Shown here: in pieces, positions 29,036 through 38,081 of the stretch
Position numbering within the stretch: position 1 is the first letter of the stretch
How the letters are laid out: each line of letters opens with the position of its first letter
Virus record (IMG/VR): IMGVR_UViG_3300005935_000024
Coordinates: 1 to 48,730 of that record
Source: a virus
Length of the DNA: 48,730 nt
Strand: one strand, 5' to 3'
Position numbers and translations under genes: made by a program
The notes under the pieces: model-generated
Databases searched by the model: none
What the model was told of the DNA's origin: nothing
The model's input: the letters and a program-made list of their open reading frames with translations, nothing else

Positions 29036-29657
29036 ATTTCAAAAGAGTTTCAGAAAGCGTAACTTCTCCACCCATTTTGAAAAATTCATCAATAGCGGCC
29101 TCAGAATCACCGGGATTCTGTTCAACACCCCTTACGGCATCGAGCACCATAATGGTATCATAACCACGACTTAAAGAATCTAAGGCAGTAAATTTGACAC
29201 AATAATCGGTAGCCAATCCAACCACATAAACAGTTTCAATGGCATGGTCTTGTAGGAATTTATTTAAATCCGTTTCTGTTCCATCTGCATCAGCGAATCC
29301 ACTATAGGAATCTGCATCAGGATTAAACCCTTTGTGTACAATGTATTCCAAGTCGCCCTGATTAAGCTGTTTATGATAACGAGCGCCATCTGTTCCCTGT
29401 ATCGCGTGATCGGGCCACATTACCTGTGGGTTTCCACCAAGCTCACCCATGCTAAATACTTCGGCCCCATGAGTCGATGCAAAACTACCATGACCTTTAG
29501 GATGAAAATCCATAGTACCCACTATCAAATCAAAACTGACCTTTTCCATCAATTCATTGATAATTGGTACAACCATCTCCGCTTCTGGAACGGCCAATGG
29601 GCCACCTTCACAAAAATCTTTTTGTACATCCACTACTAATAACGCTGTTTTTCCCAT
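29025..29657 (-). CDS. pncA: Nicotinamidase (PncA)
   Basis: A 210-residue enzyme that deamidates nicotinamide to nicotinate. The catalytic triad is visible: Asp in VVDVQKDFCEGG, Lys in YIVHKGFNPDADSYSGF, Cys in VGLATDYCVKFTALDS. Metal ligands are in TMDFHPKGHGSFA. The length and motifs match E. coli PncA. It feeds PncB (32.7 kb) in NAD+ salvage and can remove nicotinamide released by NAD+-using enzymes such as KptA. One TGG Trp, no TGA. Confidence 0.93.
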   Translation of the reverse strand: MGKTALLVVDVQKDFCEGGPLAVPEAEMVVPIINELMEKVSFDLIVGTMDFHPKGHGSFASTHGAEVFSMGELGGNPQVMWPDHAIQGTDGARYHKQLNQGDLEYIVHKGFNPDADSYSGFADADGTETDLNKFLQDHAIETVYVVGLATDYCVKFTALDSLSRGYDTIMVLDAVRGVEQNPGDSEAAIDEFFKMGGEVTLSETLLKYGL

Positions 29658-29658
29658 G

Positions 29659-30174
29659 CTACTCTCCTTTACCTATCATGTAGGCGATTACTCTTGAACT
29701 TATTTTAAATCCCAAATCACGGTACCCCATTATTGTCGAAATCAGATCATATTCTGGGATTATCAACACCTCAATATTTTCACCGTCATCCAATTGTTGT
29801 TCACTAATTTTCTTGCAACCCTTCATTCTAGCGGCCCAAACTTCTTCATCCGATCCCCCAGAGTTGCTCATCCCCAATGGGTGCATTATAACCACATTGG
29901 CTTCATATCCAGTTTCTTCAAGAAGTTCCCTGTTGGCCGTATGGAATGGTTCTTCACCTTCATCCATAAGCCCAGCTGGAAATTCCAATACTTTTTTATT
30001 AACTGAATACCTATGATTCAAAATCATAATCAATTCATTATTTTCAGTTGTTGGAATCATATAAACGGCTTCTCGGCCACCCGCTCTGTGGGTGAATTCA
30101 TAATCATCATGACCATCAACTTCACGGCCATGCATTTCCATCCACTTACCTTTGTATAATACTTTTACTGCCAT
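29659..30174 (-). CDS. Nudix hydrolase, ADP-ribose pyrophosphatase type
   Basis: A 171-residue Nudix enzyme: the box GLMDEGEEPFHTANRELLEETGYEA has the pattern Gx5Ex7REUxEExGU. Upstream VYMIPTTENNELIMILNHRYSVNKKVLEFPAG is the typical lead-in of ADP-ribose pyrophosphatases, which split ADP-ribose into AMP and ribose-5-phosphate. Placed between NadE and PncA with 1-bp junctions, it suits clearing of ADP-ribose from NAD+-consuming reactions. Substrate not proven by sequence. Confidence 0.88.
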   Translation of the reverse strand: MAVKVLYKGKWMEMHGREVDGHDDYEFTHRAGGREAVYMIPTTENNELIMILNHRYSVNKKVLEFPAGLMDEGEEPFHTANRELLEETGYEANVVIMHPLGMSNSGGSDEEVWAARMKGCKKISEQQLDDGENIEVLIIPEYDLISTIMGYRDLGFKISSRVIAYMIGKGE

Positions 30175-30977
30175 TATTCTGACCTTTCAAATGTTGGTGG
30201 CATTTTATTCTTATGATTAGCTGCCCCCATTAATTTAACAACTATTTTTTGTTTCTCAGGGCTGAGTGGGCAATTTTTCCCATTCTCCTCATCAAATTCA
30301 AAAAGGGAATTTTGAAACTCATCCCATCTCAAATAAGAATCAAGTTCATCATAACTCATACCGATTTCATTTTCATCAGTTTGACCTTCCCATAACCCAG
30401 CAGAAGGAGCGGCGTTTAGAATCCAACCTGGTACATATAATGCTCTACCAAGTTCATAAACTTCGTCTTTGTAATATGCTCCAAGTGGTTCAAAGTCAAC
30501 TCCACCGTCACCCCATTTTGTAAAATAACCAATTTTGTGTTCTGATTTATTACCAGTTCCGATAACAAGATAATCCAATTCGGATGCGAAAGCGTAAAGA
30601 ACATTCATACGTTCCCTAGCTTGAATATTGGCATAAGTCAGGTTATTTTTCAATTTGTGACCCAATGCCTTTTCAACGGCAGATGTCGTTGCTATGACTG
30701 GTGAACTAGCGTGAGCGGTTACATGCCGTACTCCACGCTTTTCCCAAACATATCCCCACATGTCACTCGCGGATGAAAACTCTTCACCTGTATTAGCTAA
30801 AATAGGGATACTAACAGCGAATACGTTGTCAGCCCCTAATGCCTTAATGGCGAGTTCAAATGAGACAGCAGAATCAATTCCACCACTCATTCCAATTACC
30901 ACACCTTTTTTACCTGCCCCATGAACATAATCTTTGATTTGTTTTGTCAAACCATCAATTTGTTTTTGTACATCCAT
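30174..30977 (-). CDS. nadE: NH3-dependent NAD+ synthetase (NadE)
   Basis: A 267-residue enzyme that amidates nicotinate adenine dinucleotide to NAD+. ATP-PPase loop GMSGGIDSAVSFELA, then ARERMNVLYAFASELDYLVIGTGNKSEHKIGYFTKWGDGGVDFEPLGAYYKDEVYELGRAL and APSAGLWEGQTDENEIGMSYDELD, which are characteristic NadE blocks. No glutaminase domain, so it uses ammonia. First gene after the palindrome-bearing promoter at 31003-31031; ATG follows GGAG. The later overlap with the Nudix gene shows co-translation. Confidence 0.93.
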   Translation of the reverse strand: MDVQKQIDGLTKQIKDYVHGAGKKGVVIGMSGGIDSAVSFELAIKALGADNVFAVSIPILANTGEEFSSASDMWGYVWEKRGVRHVTAHASSPVIATTSAVEKALGHKLKNNLTYANIQARERMNVLYAFASELDYLVIGTGNKSEHKIGYFTKWGDGGVDFEPLGAYYKDEVYELGRALYVPGWILNAAPSAGLWEGQTDENEIGMSYDELDSYLRWDEFQNSLFEFDEENGKNCPLSPEKQKIVVKLMGAANHKNKMPPTFERSE

Positions 30978-30996
30978 ATAATCTCCTTTTTCCTTA

Positions 30997-31023
30997 CACC
31001 TGAATATACAAGATATTCAGGTG
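30997..31023. promoter_or_regulatory. Perfect 11-bp inverted repeat (operator) over the nadE promoter
   Basis: CACCTGAATAT-ACAAG-ATATTCAGGTG, perfect arms. It covers the -10 box and most of the spacer of the nadE promoter. No other copy of this promoter has the palindrome, so it is a likely repressor site specific to the NAD operon. As RNA it would also form a hairpin, but no T run follows, so a terminator is less likely. Confidence 0.7.
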
Positions 31024-31031
31024 AAAGTCAA
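31003..31031 (-). promoter_or_regulatory. Sigma-70-type promoter A (nadE operon)
   Basis: -35 TTGACT at 31026-31031, 17-bp spacer, -10 TATATT at 31003-31008, preceded by AAAATAACGG like copies D and E. Drives nadE and, with no terminator seen before 24.4 kb, probably the whole set to gp55. Confidence 0.85.
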
Positions 31032-31041
31032 CCGTTATTTT

Positions 31042-32676
<1,635 letters not shown>

Positions 32677-32682
32677 TCATTT

Positions 32683-33840
32683 TTATTGTAATCCCAAGCT
32701 GAATTTGCAATTCTCAATTGCTTCCACTGAATCACTTGTATTTTTCTCTTTATCATCTGATAATTTTACTGCGTGGATTAATTCACCATTCTGATCATAA
32801 ATCCCACTCAATTTAATAACCATGTTCATGGGTGTTACACCGACATCATTACTGAAATGTGTGCCGACTCCATACCCATCTTTAATTTTGCCTCTGAAAT
32901 GGTCGTTGATTGTGACACATTTCTTGATTGTTAGAGCATTTGAAAAGATAACAGCTTTGGTAGCCGGATCAATTCCCATACTCTCATAATGATTAATAAA
33001 CTTTTCACCAAATTCTATTTCGTCACCGCTGTCTTGCCTGACACCATCAAATAATTTGGCGAAATACATATCAAAATCACGTAAAAATACGTCTGTAGTA
33101 TATGTATCTGTTAATGCTATTCCAAGGTTGCCCCTGTAGACATTACTCCATTTCTCTAAGGATTTGTAGGTTGCGGAACGATAACCATATTTGGCCCCGT
33201 GGAACATAAACCATTCATGAGCGTGTGTCCCAATTGGTATTAGATTGAAAAGGAAAGCTAGATACACATTACTTGTACCAACCAACACGTCTTTCAAAGT
33301 TTCCACCACCAGCTGGTGAATCATCAATGAGAATCGGCGTCTAGTACCAAAATCTGAAACATTAATTTCAGCTCCTTCAATCATGTGTTTTTTTGATATG
33401 ATATTATTCAATACCAAATCCATATCCAGCTCAGTTCCTTCGAAATAAATCTCAGAAATGAGAGCCATAAGTGGAACTTCCCAGAGAATGGTTCTATACC
33501 ATAATCCGTAAATGGTTAGTTCAATTTCACTTCCAACCAGATTTACAGTTACTTCACTTGGGTCATAACGATATCCACTCAGGAAATCCAAAAACATTGG
33601 CCCCAGATAGGATGATTTTTTTGCCAAAAATTCTTTTTCAGCACCTGTTAATGCCAGATGCTTCATTTCTTCAATTTCATATTTAAGTCTATCAACATGA
33701 TCTTGAGTAAAGATTTGATTTTTTGGTGATCGGTTTTTGTATTTGTACTTTACAATTGTATTTGGATACTCAGAGATTGCAGCTTTCATCATTGACAGCT
33801 TATACTGATCGTTGTCCAAAATACTTTTAATAATGCCCAT
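32683..33840 (-). CDS. pncB: Nicotinate phosphoribosyltransferase (PncB)
   Basis: A 385-residue enzyme making nicotinate mononucleotide from nicotinate and PRPP. Motifs: DNDQYKLSMMKA at the start, DFGTRRRFS, GTHAHEWFM, DTYTTDVFLRDF, FDGVRQDSGD, FSNALTIKK, GVGTHFSND, all typical of PncB. It takes the product of PncA and supplies the precursor of NadE's substrate, via a NadD-type adenylyltransferase not seen here. Lies between def and groEL in the same direction. All Trp are TGG. Confidence 0.93.
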   Translation of the reverse strand: MGIIKSILDNDQYKLSMMKAAISEYPNTIVKYKYKNRSPKNQIFTQDHVDRLKYEIEEMKHLALTGAEKEFLAKKSSYLGPMFLDFLSGYRYDPSEVTVNLVGSEIELTIYGLWYRTILWEVPLMALISEIYFEGTELDMDLVLNNIISKKHMIEGAEINVSDFGTRRRFSLMIHQLVVETLKDVLVGTSNVYLAFLFNLIPIGTHAHEWFMFHGAKYGYRSATYKSLEKWSNVYRGNLGIALTDTYTTDVFLRDFDMYFAKLFDGVRQDSGDEIEFGEKFINHYESMGIDPATKAVIFSNALTIKKCVTINDHFRGKIKDGYGVGTHFSNDVGVTPMNMVIKLSGIYDQNGELIHAVKLSDDKEKNTSDSVEAIENCKFSLGLQ

Positions 33841-33855
33841 AACCTTTTCCTTTAT

Positions 33856-34437
33856 TTATCCATCTATAAGTAGTTTCCAGCCTTCGGTTTCTATCAACTT
33901 TTCTGCCTTTTTCCACTTTATTTCACGTTTTTCTTCATCTTTAGAAATGGTAACCTTTTCATTCCTACCAAAATTGTGCTCAGCTTTGATTGGAGTTGGT
34001 TTATATTCCCTATCAAACATGACAACACCATTCAGATGGTCGATTTCATGTTGTGCGGCGACACATTCCAATGTATCAATTTCATTTTTACCCAATGCGG
34101 TAAAACATACACCGGCCGGGTAATTATCTGATACTACTTCTATTGTGTCAAATCTTTTTGTTTTTACGGATTGTCCTGGGAATGATAAACACCCCTCGTC
34201 ATAATAGACTTCACCGGACTGTGATGTGATAATTGGATTAATAAGATAGATGGGTTCTTTTACATTGATAACCACCACATTCTTGTTAATCCCCACCTGA
34301 TTAGCGGCCAATGCCACTCCAGATTCAGTAGCGGTTAGTATCTCAAATAATTGTGCAGCAATAGTCTCACCCTCTTCAAGTGAGACATTTTCACATTTAT
34401 TCCTTAGAAGTTTTTCGTCTGTAATAATTTTATTCAT
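33856..34437 (-). CDS. def: Peptide deformylase
   Basis: A 193-residue enzyme with the three deformylase motifs: GVALAANQVG (GxxLAAxQ), EGCLSFPG and QHEIDHLNG (HExxH), which bind iron and remove the formyl group from new proteins. A C-terminal Lys-rich extension (ISKDEEKREIKWKKAEKL) follows. It abuts the acidic 122-residue gene with a 1-bp overlap. Phage deformylases are known in marine phages. Confidence 0.93.
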   Translation of the reverse strand: MNKIITDEKLLRNKCENVSLEEGETIAAQLFEILTATESGVALAANQVGINKNVVVINVKEPIYLINPIITSQSGEVYYDEGCLSFPGQSVKTKRFDTIEVVSDNYPAGVCFTALGKNEIDTLECVAAQHEIDHLNGVVMFDREYKPTPIKAEHNFGRNEKVTISKDEEKREIKWKKAEKLIETEGWKLLIDG

Positions 34438-34805
34438 TAGAAGTCCAATCTCACATTTATTTCTTCTTCATCTTCATCTTCCAATTCATATTGATGATCT
34501 TCAATTCTTTCATAGGAATATCCGGATTCATCAAGCCATCTTAAAATTTCAGTTTGAACGGTGTCCCAGCTCCCAAATTCGGAAACTTCACTGGAGCTCC
34601 AACCCATAACCCAAACGTCATTTTCATCGAAATTGTCAAGGGAACCACTAAAATACATAGTTCCATTTTGAGATTCAAGCTTGTTCCAATCATCTTGATA
34701 TTTATCCCACAATTCATTAAATTGAACATCATTGATATCGGAATTCCACCTGCGTGCCACCCCAGTATTCTCATCCCAAAGTTCTAAAATCATGTTAGTT
34801 TTCAT
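34437..34805 (-). CDS. Acidic hypothetical protein
   Basis: A 122-residue protein rich in Asp, Glu and Trp: MKTNMILELWDENTGVARRWNSDIND...DVWVMGWSSSEVSEFGSWDTV...ELEDEDEEEINVRLDF. I start at ATG 34805 because it overlaps the previous stop as TAATG; an earlier in-frame codon has no such support. All six Trp are TGG. No family recognised. The strong negative charge next to a very basic protein gene is suggestive of a partner pair (speculative). Confidence 0.6.
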   Translation of the reverse strand: MKTNMILELWDENTGVARRWNSDINDVQFNELWDKYQDDWNKLESQNGTMYFSGSLDNFDENDVWVMGWSSSEVSEFGSWDTVQTEILRWLDESGYSYERIEDHQYELEDEDEEEINVRLDF

Positions 34806-35512
34806 TATTTCCAAGCCCTACCGTCTTTGGATACCAATACAATGCCCTTGACATTGTCCTTACCATGTTCACGATTGAACTTAGTCTTAGCTTTTCGGGC
34901 TTCAGCCATGGTATCAAATTTACCCCACGCCCGATTATTATCACTGGCGACAAAATACTTTTTGTTTTTTAATTTGTATGGAATTTTCAAATCCCCAAAT
35001 TTGGTCTGGACTTTAACAGTCTTTTTGACTGCTTTTTTCTTAGTCTTAGGGCGACCAGGTTTTGCCTTACCGGCATCTTTTCTTCGGGCCTCTTGAGCCT
35101 TTTCGTGCCGTTTGATTAACCGATCTGTCTTACGGGCTTTCTTTTCCTTAGCAGACTGCTTCTGATCGGCTTTGATTTTAACGACATCTGATACAGGAAG
35201 TGTACCCTTTAATTCGGGTTGTTCTACACCCCGATGAAATACTGTTTTGTCACTATCGACAAATTCATTCATAAACTGCCAACCGCGTGGGCGACCAGTG
35301 GATTTCTTTTTACGTGATGCAGGTTCGATAAATGGAACCCTACCCATTGTATGTTTGTAACAAATTGCACTAATGCTCGCGAAGTCGATCTTAACTTCTT
35401 CGATGCAACCATCAATAGTACATACCACCCATTTGAATGCCTGTGAACTGGTATCGAAAGTTTTCCCCTTTGATTTTGATGCAGTTCTTTTTGCTAATTT
35501 TTTACGAGCCAT
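34805..35512 (-). CDS. Basic DNA-binding-like protein with AT-hook motifs
   Basis: A 235-residue Lys/Arg-rich protein starting at ATG 35512 (MARKKLAKRTASKSKGK). It contains GRPRGW and GRPKTKKK, which look like AT-hooks, long basic linkers, and a C-terminal globular part VASDNNRAWGKFDTMAEARKAKTKFNREHGKDNVKGIVLVSKDGRAWK. A start far upstream in the same frame would run into the SWIM gene and is rejected. Likely nucleoid- or DNA-associated; no specific family. Confidence 0.65.
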   Translation of the reverse strand: MARKKLAKRTASKSKGKTFDTSSQAFKWVVCTIDGCIEEVKIDFASISAICYKHTMGRVPFIEPASRKKKSTGRPRGWQFMNEFVDSDKTVFHRGVEQPELKGTLPVSDVVKIKADQKQSAKEKKARKTDRLIKRHEKAQEARRKDAGKAKPGRPKTKKKAVKKTVKVQTKFGDLKIPYKLKNKKYFVASDNNRAWGKFDTMAEARKAKTKFNREHGKDNVKGIVLVSKDGRAWK

Positions 35513-35513
35513 T

Positions 35514-35849
35514 TTATTCCCTTTCAGAGACGAAATTAGTAAGGTGTTTACACTTAGAATTAAATGTGTACCCCTTACAATTACAATTATATTTTCCGTT
35601 ATTTTCTTTAATTTTGTATGTGTCACCTTTGGAACCGATGATGGTTGCAACGACATTGCCGCCTGAAACCATTGCCAAAGTTCTGGAGACATAAGTATCA
35701 TTCAATCTAAAACCGATTGGATACTGGCGTTCCCATTCTATATTTTCCATTGTGATATGTGGTTCAATTTCTACCAATTTATTGCCACATACATATCGTT
35801 TTCCACCCAATGTGGCGATAATAGGTTTGTATAAACTTTTAATTTTCAA
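35514..35849 (-). CDS. SWIM zinc-finger protein
   Basis: A protein of about 111 residues ending in a SWIM motif: NGKYNCNCKGYTFNSKCKHLTNF (CxC...CxH). SWIM fingers bind DNA or protein in recombination and other contexts. An ATG at 35867 lies about 6 bp after the -10 box of promoter B, so it would be leaderless; I prefer TTG 35849, preceded by AAAAGGA. If TGA 35898-35900 is fully Trp, the upstream gene would fuse in frame to this one as a 253-residue protein, though promoter B argues for separate expression. Confidence 0.7.
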   Translation of the reverse strand: MKIKSLYKPIIATLGGKRYVCGNKLVEIEPHITMENIEWERQYPIGFRLNDTYVSRTLAMVSGGNVVATIIGSKGDTYKIKENNGKYNCNCKGYTFNSKCKHLTNFVSERE

Positions 35850-35872
35850 TGTCTTATCCTTTTTCATACTTG

Positions 35873-35901
35873 AAGATACAAGATTATACTGACAAAGTCA
35901 A
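35873..35901 (-). promoter_or_regulatory. Sigma-70-type promoter B (SWIM to groEL genes)
   Basis: -35 TTGACT at 35896-35901, 17-bp spacer, -10 TATCTT at 35873-35878. The stretch AAAACGCTTGAC through AAGTATGAAAA is nearly identical to promoter C 800 bp away. The TGA in TTGACT is also the apparent stop of the preceding gene. Confidence 0.85.
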
Positions 35902-36275
35902 GCGTTTTCTTGCTCGACTATGCATAAAACTTCTTTTATTTCCAACACCATTGCAGTGAGATTGTCAACTTTTTCTTCAAGTGTGAGCGTTGGCTCCGCG
36001 GGAACAACAGGGATTTCCTCTTTAGCTTTGTGATCACTTGTCAACCATTCCATTACCTCTCGGATTTCATCATTTCGTGAATCTAGATGATTATCTTCCT
36101 CGAGTTCGAAAATATTCCCAAATTTGTCGGGGCACATTCCCTTAGCATATATACATCCCACGCATGACAATCCTTCACAAAAATTCCCACGCCACCATTC
36201 ATTGAATGTGCTTTTTTCATTTAAAATTTCCCCGAATGTGGTCAAATGGCCATGGATATCAATTCTATTACTCAT
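35898..36275 (-). CDS. Cys-rich hypothetical protein (apparent TGA stop)
   Basis: 125 residues with a Cys cluster FCEGLSCVGCIYAKGMC that could bind zinc or an iron-sulfur cluster, and a C-terminal helix (LTLEEKVDNLTAMVLEIKEVL). ATG 36275 overlaps the previous gene's TGA as ATGAG. It ends at TGA 35898-35900, which is part of promoter B's -35 box; if TGA is always Trp, it continues in frame into the SWIM protein. Its last residues (QENA) are encoded by the duplicated promoter segment. Confidence 0.6.
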   Translation of the reverse strand: MSNRIDIHGHLTTFGEILNEKSTFNEWWRGNFCEGLSCVGCIYAKGMCPDKFGNIFELEEDNHLDSRNDEIREVMEWLTSDHKAKEEIPVVPAEPTLTLEEKVDNLTAMVLEIKEVLCIVEQENA

Positions 36276-36640
36276 CTGTCCTCATCACAAATGGCAATCA
36301 ATGCTGACGGTGTTGAAATTTCCCCATTAGATATTTTCCACTTTTTTTCCTCATTAGCGTTAGCTTCATCGGCCAACTGTCTAGCGTATTTGACAATAAT
36401 CTTCCGAGCGATATTGGTCTGCTTGGGAGATAGGAATTTGTGTTGTTTGTAGAACTTCGCGAATGAAGTCATAATTTCAGCGTGAGCTCCAGAGTACCCA
36501 ATCCCATTCGCATGAGTGGTAATCTCCGAATTTTTCTCATCTTCGGTTTGCCTATCGTATATAACCAACAAACCCCGAATGACAGCGTCCTTCCGGGTTT
36601 CCAATAATACTTTAATTTCCTCTTTTTTCCAAACTTTCAA
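36272..36640 (-). CDS. Hypothetical phage protein (apparent TGA stop)
   Basis: About 122 residues: MKVWKKEEIKVLLETRKDAVIRGLLVIYDRQTEDEKNSEITTHANGIGYSGAHAEIMTSFAKFYKQHKFLSPKQTNIARKIIVKYARQLADEA. The GIGYSGAHAEIMTSFA and LSPKQTNIARK blocks recur in phage proteins of unknown function as I recall. TTG 36640 is preferred over ATG 36661 because promoter C would make the ATG leaderless and AGAGAGG precedes the TTG. It ends at TGA 36272; with TGA as Trp it would extend 17 codons to TAA at 36221. Confidence 0.6.
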   Translation of the reverse strand: MKVWKKEEIKVLLETRKDAVIRGLLVIYDRQTEDEKNSEITTHANGIGYSGAHAEIMTSFAKFYKQHKFLSPKQTNIARKIIVKYARQLADEANANEEKKWKISNGEISTPSALIAICDEDR

Positions 36641-36666
36641 AACATTTTCCTCTCTTTTCATACTTG

Positions 36667-36695
36667 AAGATACAAGATTATACTGACAAAGTCAA
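36667..36695 (-). promoter_or_regulatory. Sigma-70-type promoter C
   Basis: -35 TTGACT at 36690-36695, 17-bp spacer, -10 TATCTT at 36667-36672. Nearly identical to promoter B over more than 40 bp. Confidence 0.85.
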
Positions 36696-36710
36696 GCGTT
36701 TTCTTTATTT

Positions 36711-36854
36711 TTAATTCACTTTTAAATCCCAAAACATCACACCGAGCTGTAATACCAGTAGTGCCACTCCGGTTGGCCAATAAATAAATGCCGTTGGAAT
36801 CACCCATAGTGGTGACCACGTAACAAAATTGAGCCTTAATTCATGTAAATCCAT
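36711..36854 (-). CDS. Small membrane protein
   Basis: 47 residues (MDLHELRLNFVTWSPLWVIPTAFIYWPTGVALLVLQLGVMFWDLKVN), almost wholly hydrophobic with one or two membrane segments and ribosome site AAAGGAACTAGG. It is the first of two small membrane proteins near the metallopeptidase. Could be a lysis or superinfection-exclusion factor, but nothing specific is visible. Confidence 0.5.
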   Translation of the reverse strand: MDLHELRLNFVTWSPLWVIPTAFIYWPTGVALLVLQLGVMFWDLKVN

Positions 36855-36866
36855 AACCTAGTTCCT

Positions 36867-37238
36867 TTATTTTATAAATAAATCCCTATAACATTTCATT
36901 CAATCCCTCTCCGCGAGGGCATCCGCCTCTATTTCATACGGACATTCGGGATTATTGTTGTACATAGTGATATACCGAGTCAATCAAGTTGGTGATTGGT
37001 GATAATGCTTAAATTCGTGAATCATCACAAATATAGTCCTTTGGATATCCATTCCACCTGATTTTGGGTATATATAGATATCATTATCATCCGAGTAAAA
37101 TTCCCCATTGCTTGGGTAATCCTTTGTATTGTCAATTATTAGGTGGGGTTCTCACCCTTGATATTCACTGATTCCATATTCAGTTAAACATCAGTTGAAT
37201 ATGTCTTTAATAACCTTTTTTGTAACCTTTGTTGCCAT
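36867..37238 (-). CDS. Zinc metallopeptidase-like protein (all four Trp are TGA)
   Basis: A 123-residue protein that a standard-code reading does not show. HEFKH at residues 74-78 (MIHEFKHYHQ) is an HExxH zinc site, and EIEADALAERD at 102-112 supplies a downstream Glu, as in SprT/ImmA-like or other small gluzincin-type proteins. Trp residues 16, 29, 85 and 113 are all TGA and no TGG is used. ATG 37238 has only a weak ribosome site (AAAAG). Such proteins cleave repressors or handle cell-wall or toxin partners; the substrate is unknown. The motif makes a real gene likely. Confidence 0.75.
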
Positions 37239-37241
37239 CTT

Positions 37242-37412
37242 TTAATTCTCATATATCAATTTTATACCATAAATGAAAAGGAAAGCCAACGTTCCCGCCG
37301 ATCCCCATAGGATTAATGCATTAAGCAATCCCATGACCAATACAGCTCCCCCGAATAATAATGCCACGAAAGTTCCAATCATGATCCAACCTATTAATTT
37401 TTTATTTGTCAT
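37242..37412 (-). CDS. Small two-helix membrane protein
   Basis: 56 residues: MTNKKLIGWIMIGTFVALLFGGAVLVMGLLNALILWGSAGTLAFLFIYGIKLIYEN, with two hydrophobic spans and a weak GAGG site. It lies between the deoxyribosyltransferase-like gene (1 bp away) and the metallopeptidase (3 bp away). Holin-like size, but no dual-start or charged-tail evidence. Confidence 0.55.
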   Translation of the reverse strand: MTNKKLIGWIMIGTFVALLFGGAVLVMGLLNALILWGSAGTLAFLFIYGIKLIYEN

Positions 37413-37413
37413 A

Positions 37414-37893
37414 TTAACCTCTAAAACTTTTCCCTAATTCTTCAATGTAATCCAACGCGTCTTCTCTATTTGGGAATACAATATCAGATTCCATTAAGAC
37501 AAACGCGTGTCTATGGATATTGCCCTGTTCCATAGCTACCACAACGTGTTTATTGTGCAAATATGCAGCGGTAATTTCACATACCGATCCAATTGATACT
37601 ATCTTGGAACCCACCAAATCCACAAATACAATATCAGATTGTTCCACCATCCAGTGATCACGACCTACAATTGCCCTATCAGTAGTGATTGGGGACAGAT
37701 ATTTCATCCCTTGACCTTCTGAAGCTTCACACTGCATTTCCGGTCGAATATATTTGGATTTGCCAAATAATGGTGATAGTATAGTATAGTGTTTTTTTAA
37801 CCGTTTTATAGTGCCGGCCCACTTTTTTTCTACATCTTCAAATGTTCCACCTGTAATGGGACCCGCGATGTATAATTTCATTTTATTCGTCAT
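37414..37893 (-). CDS. Nucleoside 2-deoxyribosyltransferase-like protein
   Basis: A 159-residue protein: MKLYIAGPITGGTFEDVEKKWAGTIKRLK..., then VEQSDIVFVDLVGSKIVSIGSVCEITAAYLHNKHVVVAMEQGN. The GPITG start and the SDIVFVDL...SIGSVCEITAAYLHNKHVV block define the nucleoside deoxyribosyltransferase/DUF4406 family, which splits or exchanges N-glycosidic bonds of nucleosides. In phages it can salvage bases. A fold related to TIR-type NAD+ glycohydrolases makes another glycosidic substrate conceivable. Confidence 0.75.
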   Translation of the reverse strand: MTNKMKLYIAGPITGGTFEDVEKKWAGTIKRLKKHYTILSPLFGKSKYIRPEMQCEASEGQGMKYLSPITTDRAIVGRDHWMVEQSDIVFVDLVGSKIVSIGSVCEITAAYLHNKHVVVAMEQGNIHRHAFVLMESDIVFPNREDALDYIEELGKSFRG

Positions 37894-37898
37894 AAATT

Positions 37899-38081
37899 TT
37901 ATAACTCCAATTTTGCTTTAAATTTTCTCCACCATGAAAGCGTCATCCACGCTTCAGTAGCCTTACAATATCGGCAAGTACAATCAATATGAAATGTCCG
38001 ATTTTCCTCTTCCCACAATTTAACGAAGAAACATTCAGCCTCAATATATTTGAGAAATTTTGTCACGTCTTTATTTTCCAT
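37899..38081 (-). CDS. Small Cys-containing hypothetical protein
   Basis: 60 residues: MENKDVTKFLKYIEAECFFVKLWEEENRTFHIDCTCRYCKATEAWMTLSWWRKFKAKLEL, with CTCRYC that could bind a metal. ATG overlaps the last bases of the preceding GIY-YIG gene (ATAAATG spacing), with AAGGAAA as ribosome site. Function unknown. Confidence 0.55.
   Translation of the reverse strand: MENKDVTKFLKYIEAECFFVKLWEEENRTFHIDCTCRYCKATEAWMTLSWWRKFKAKLEL

Noticed and set aside
30997-31023. The nadE palindrome as a groEL terminator
   Set aside because: No T run follows on the minus strand and it overlaps promoter boxes exactly.
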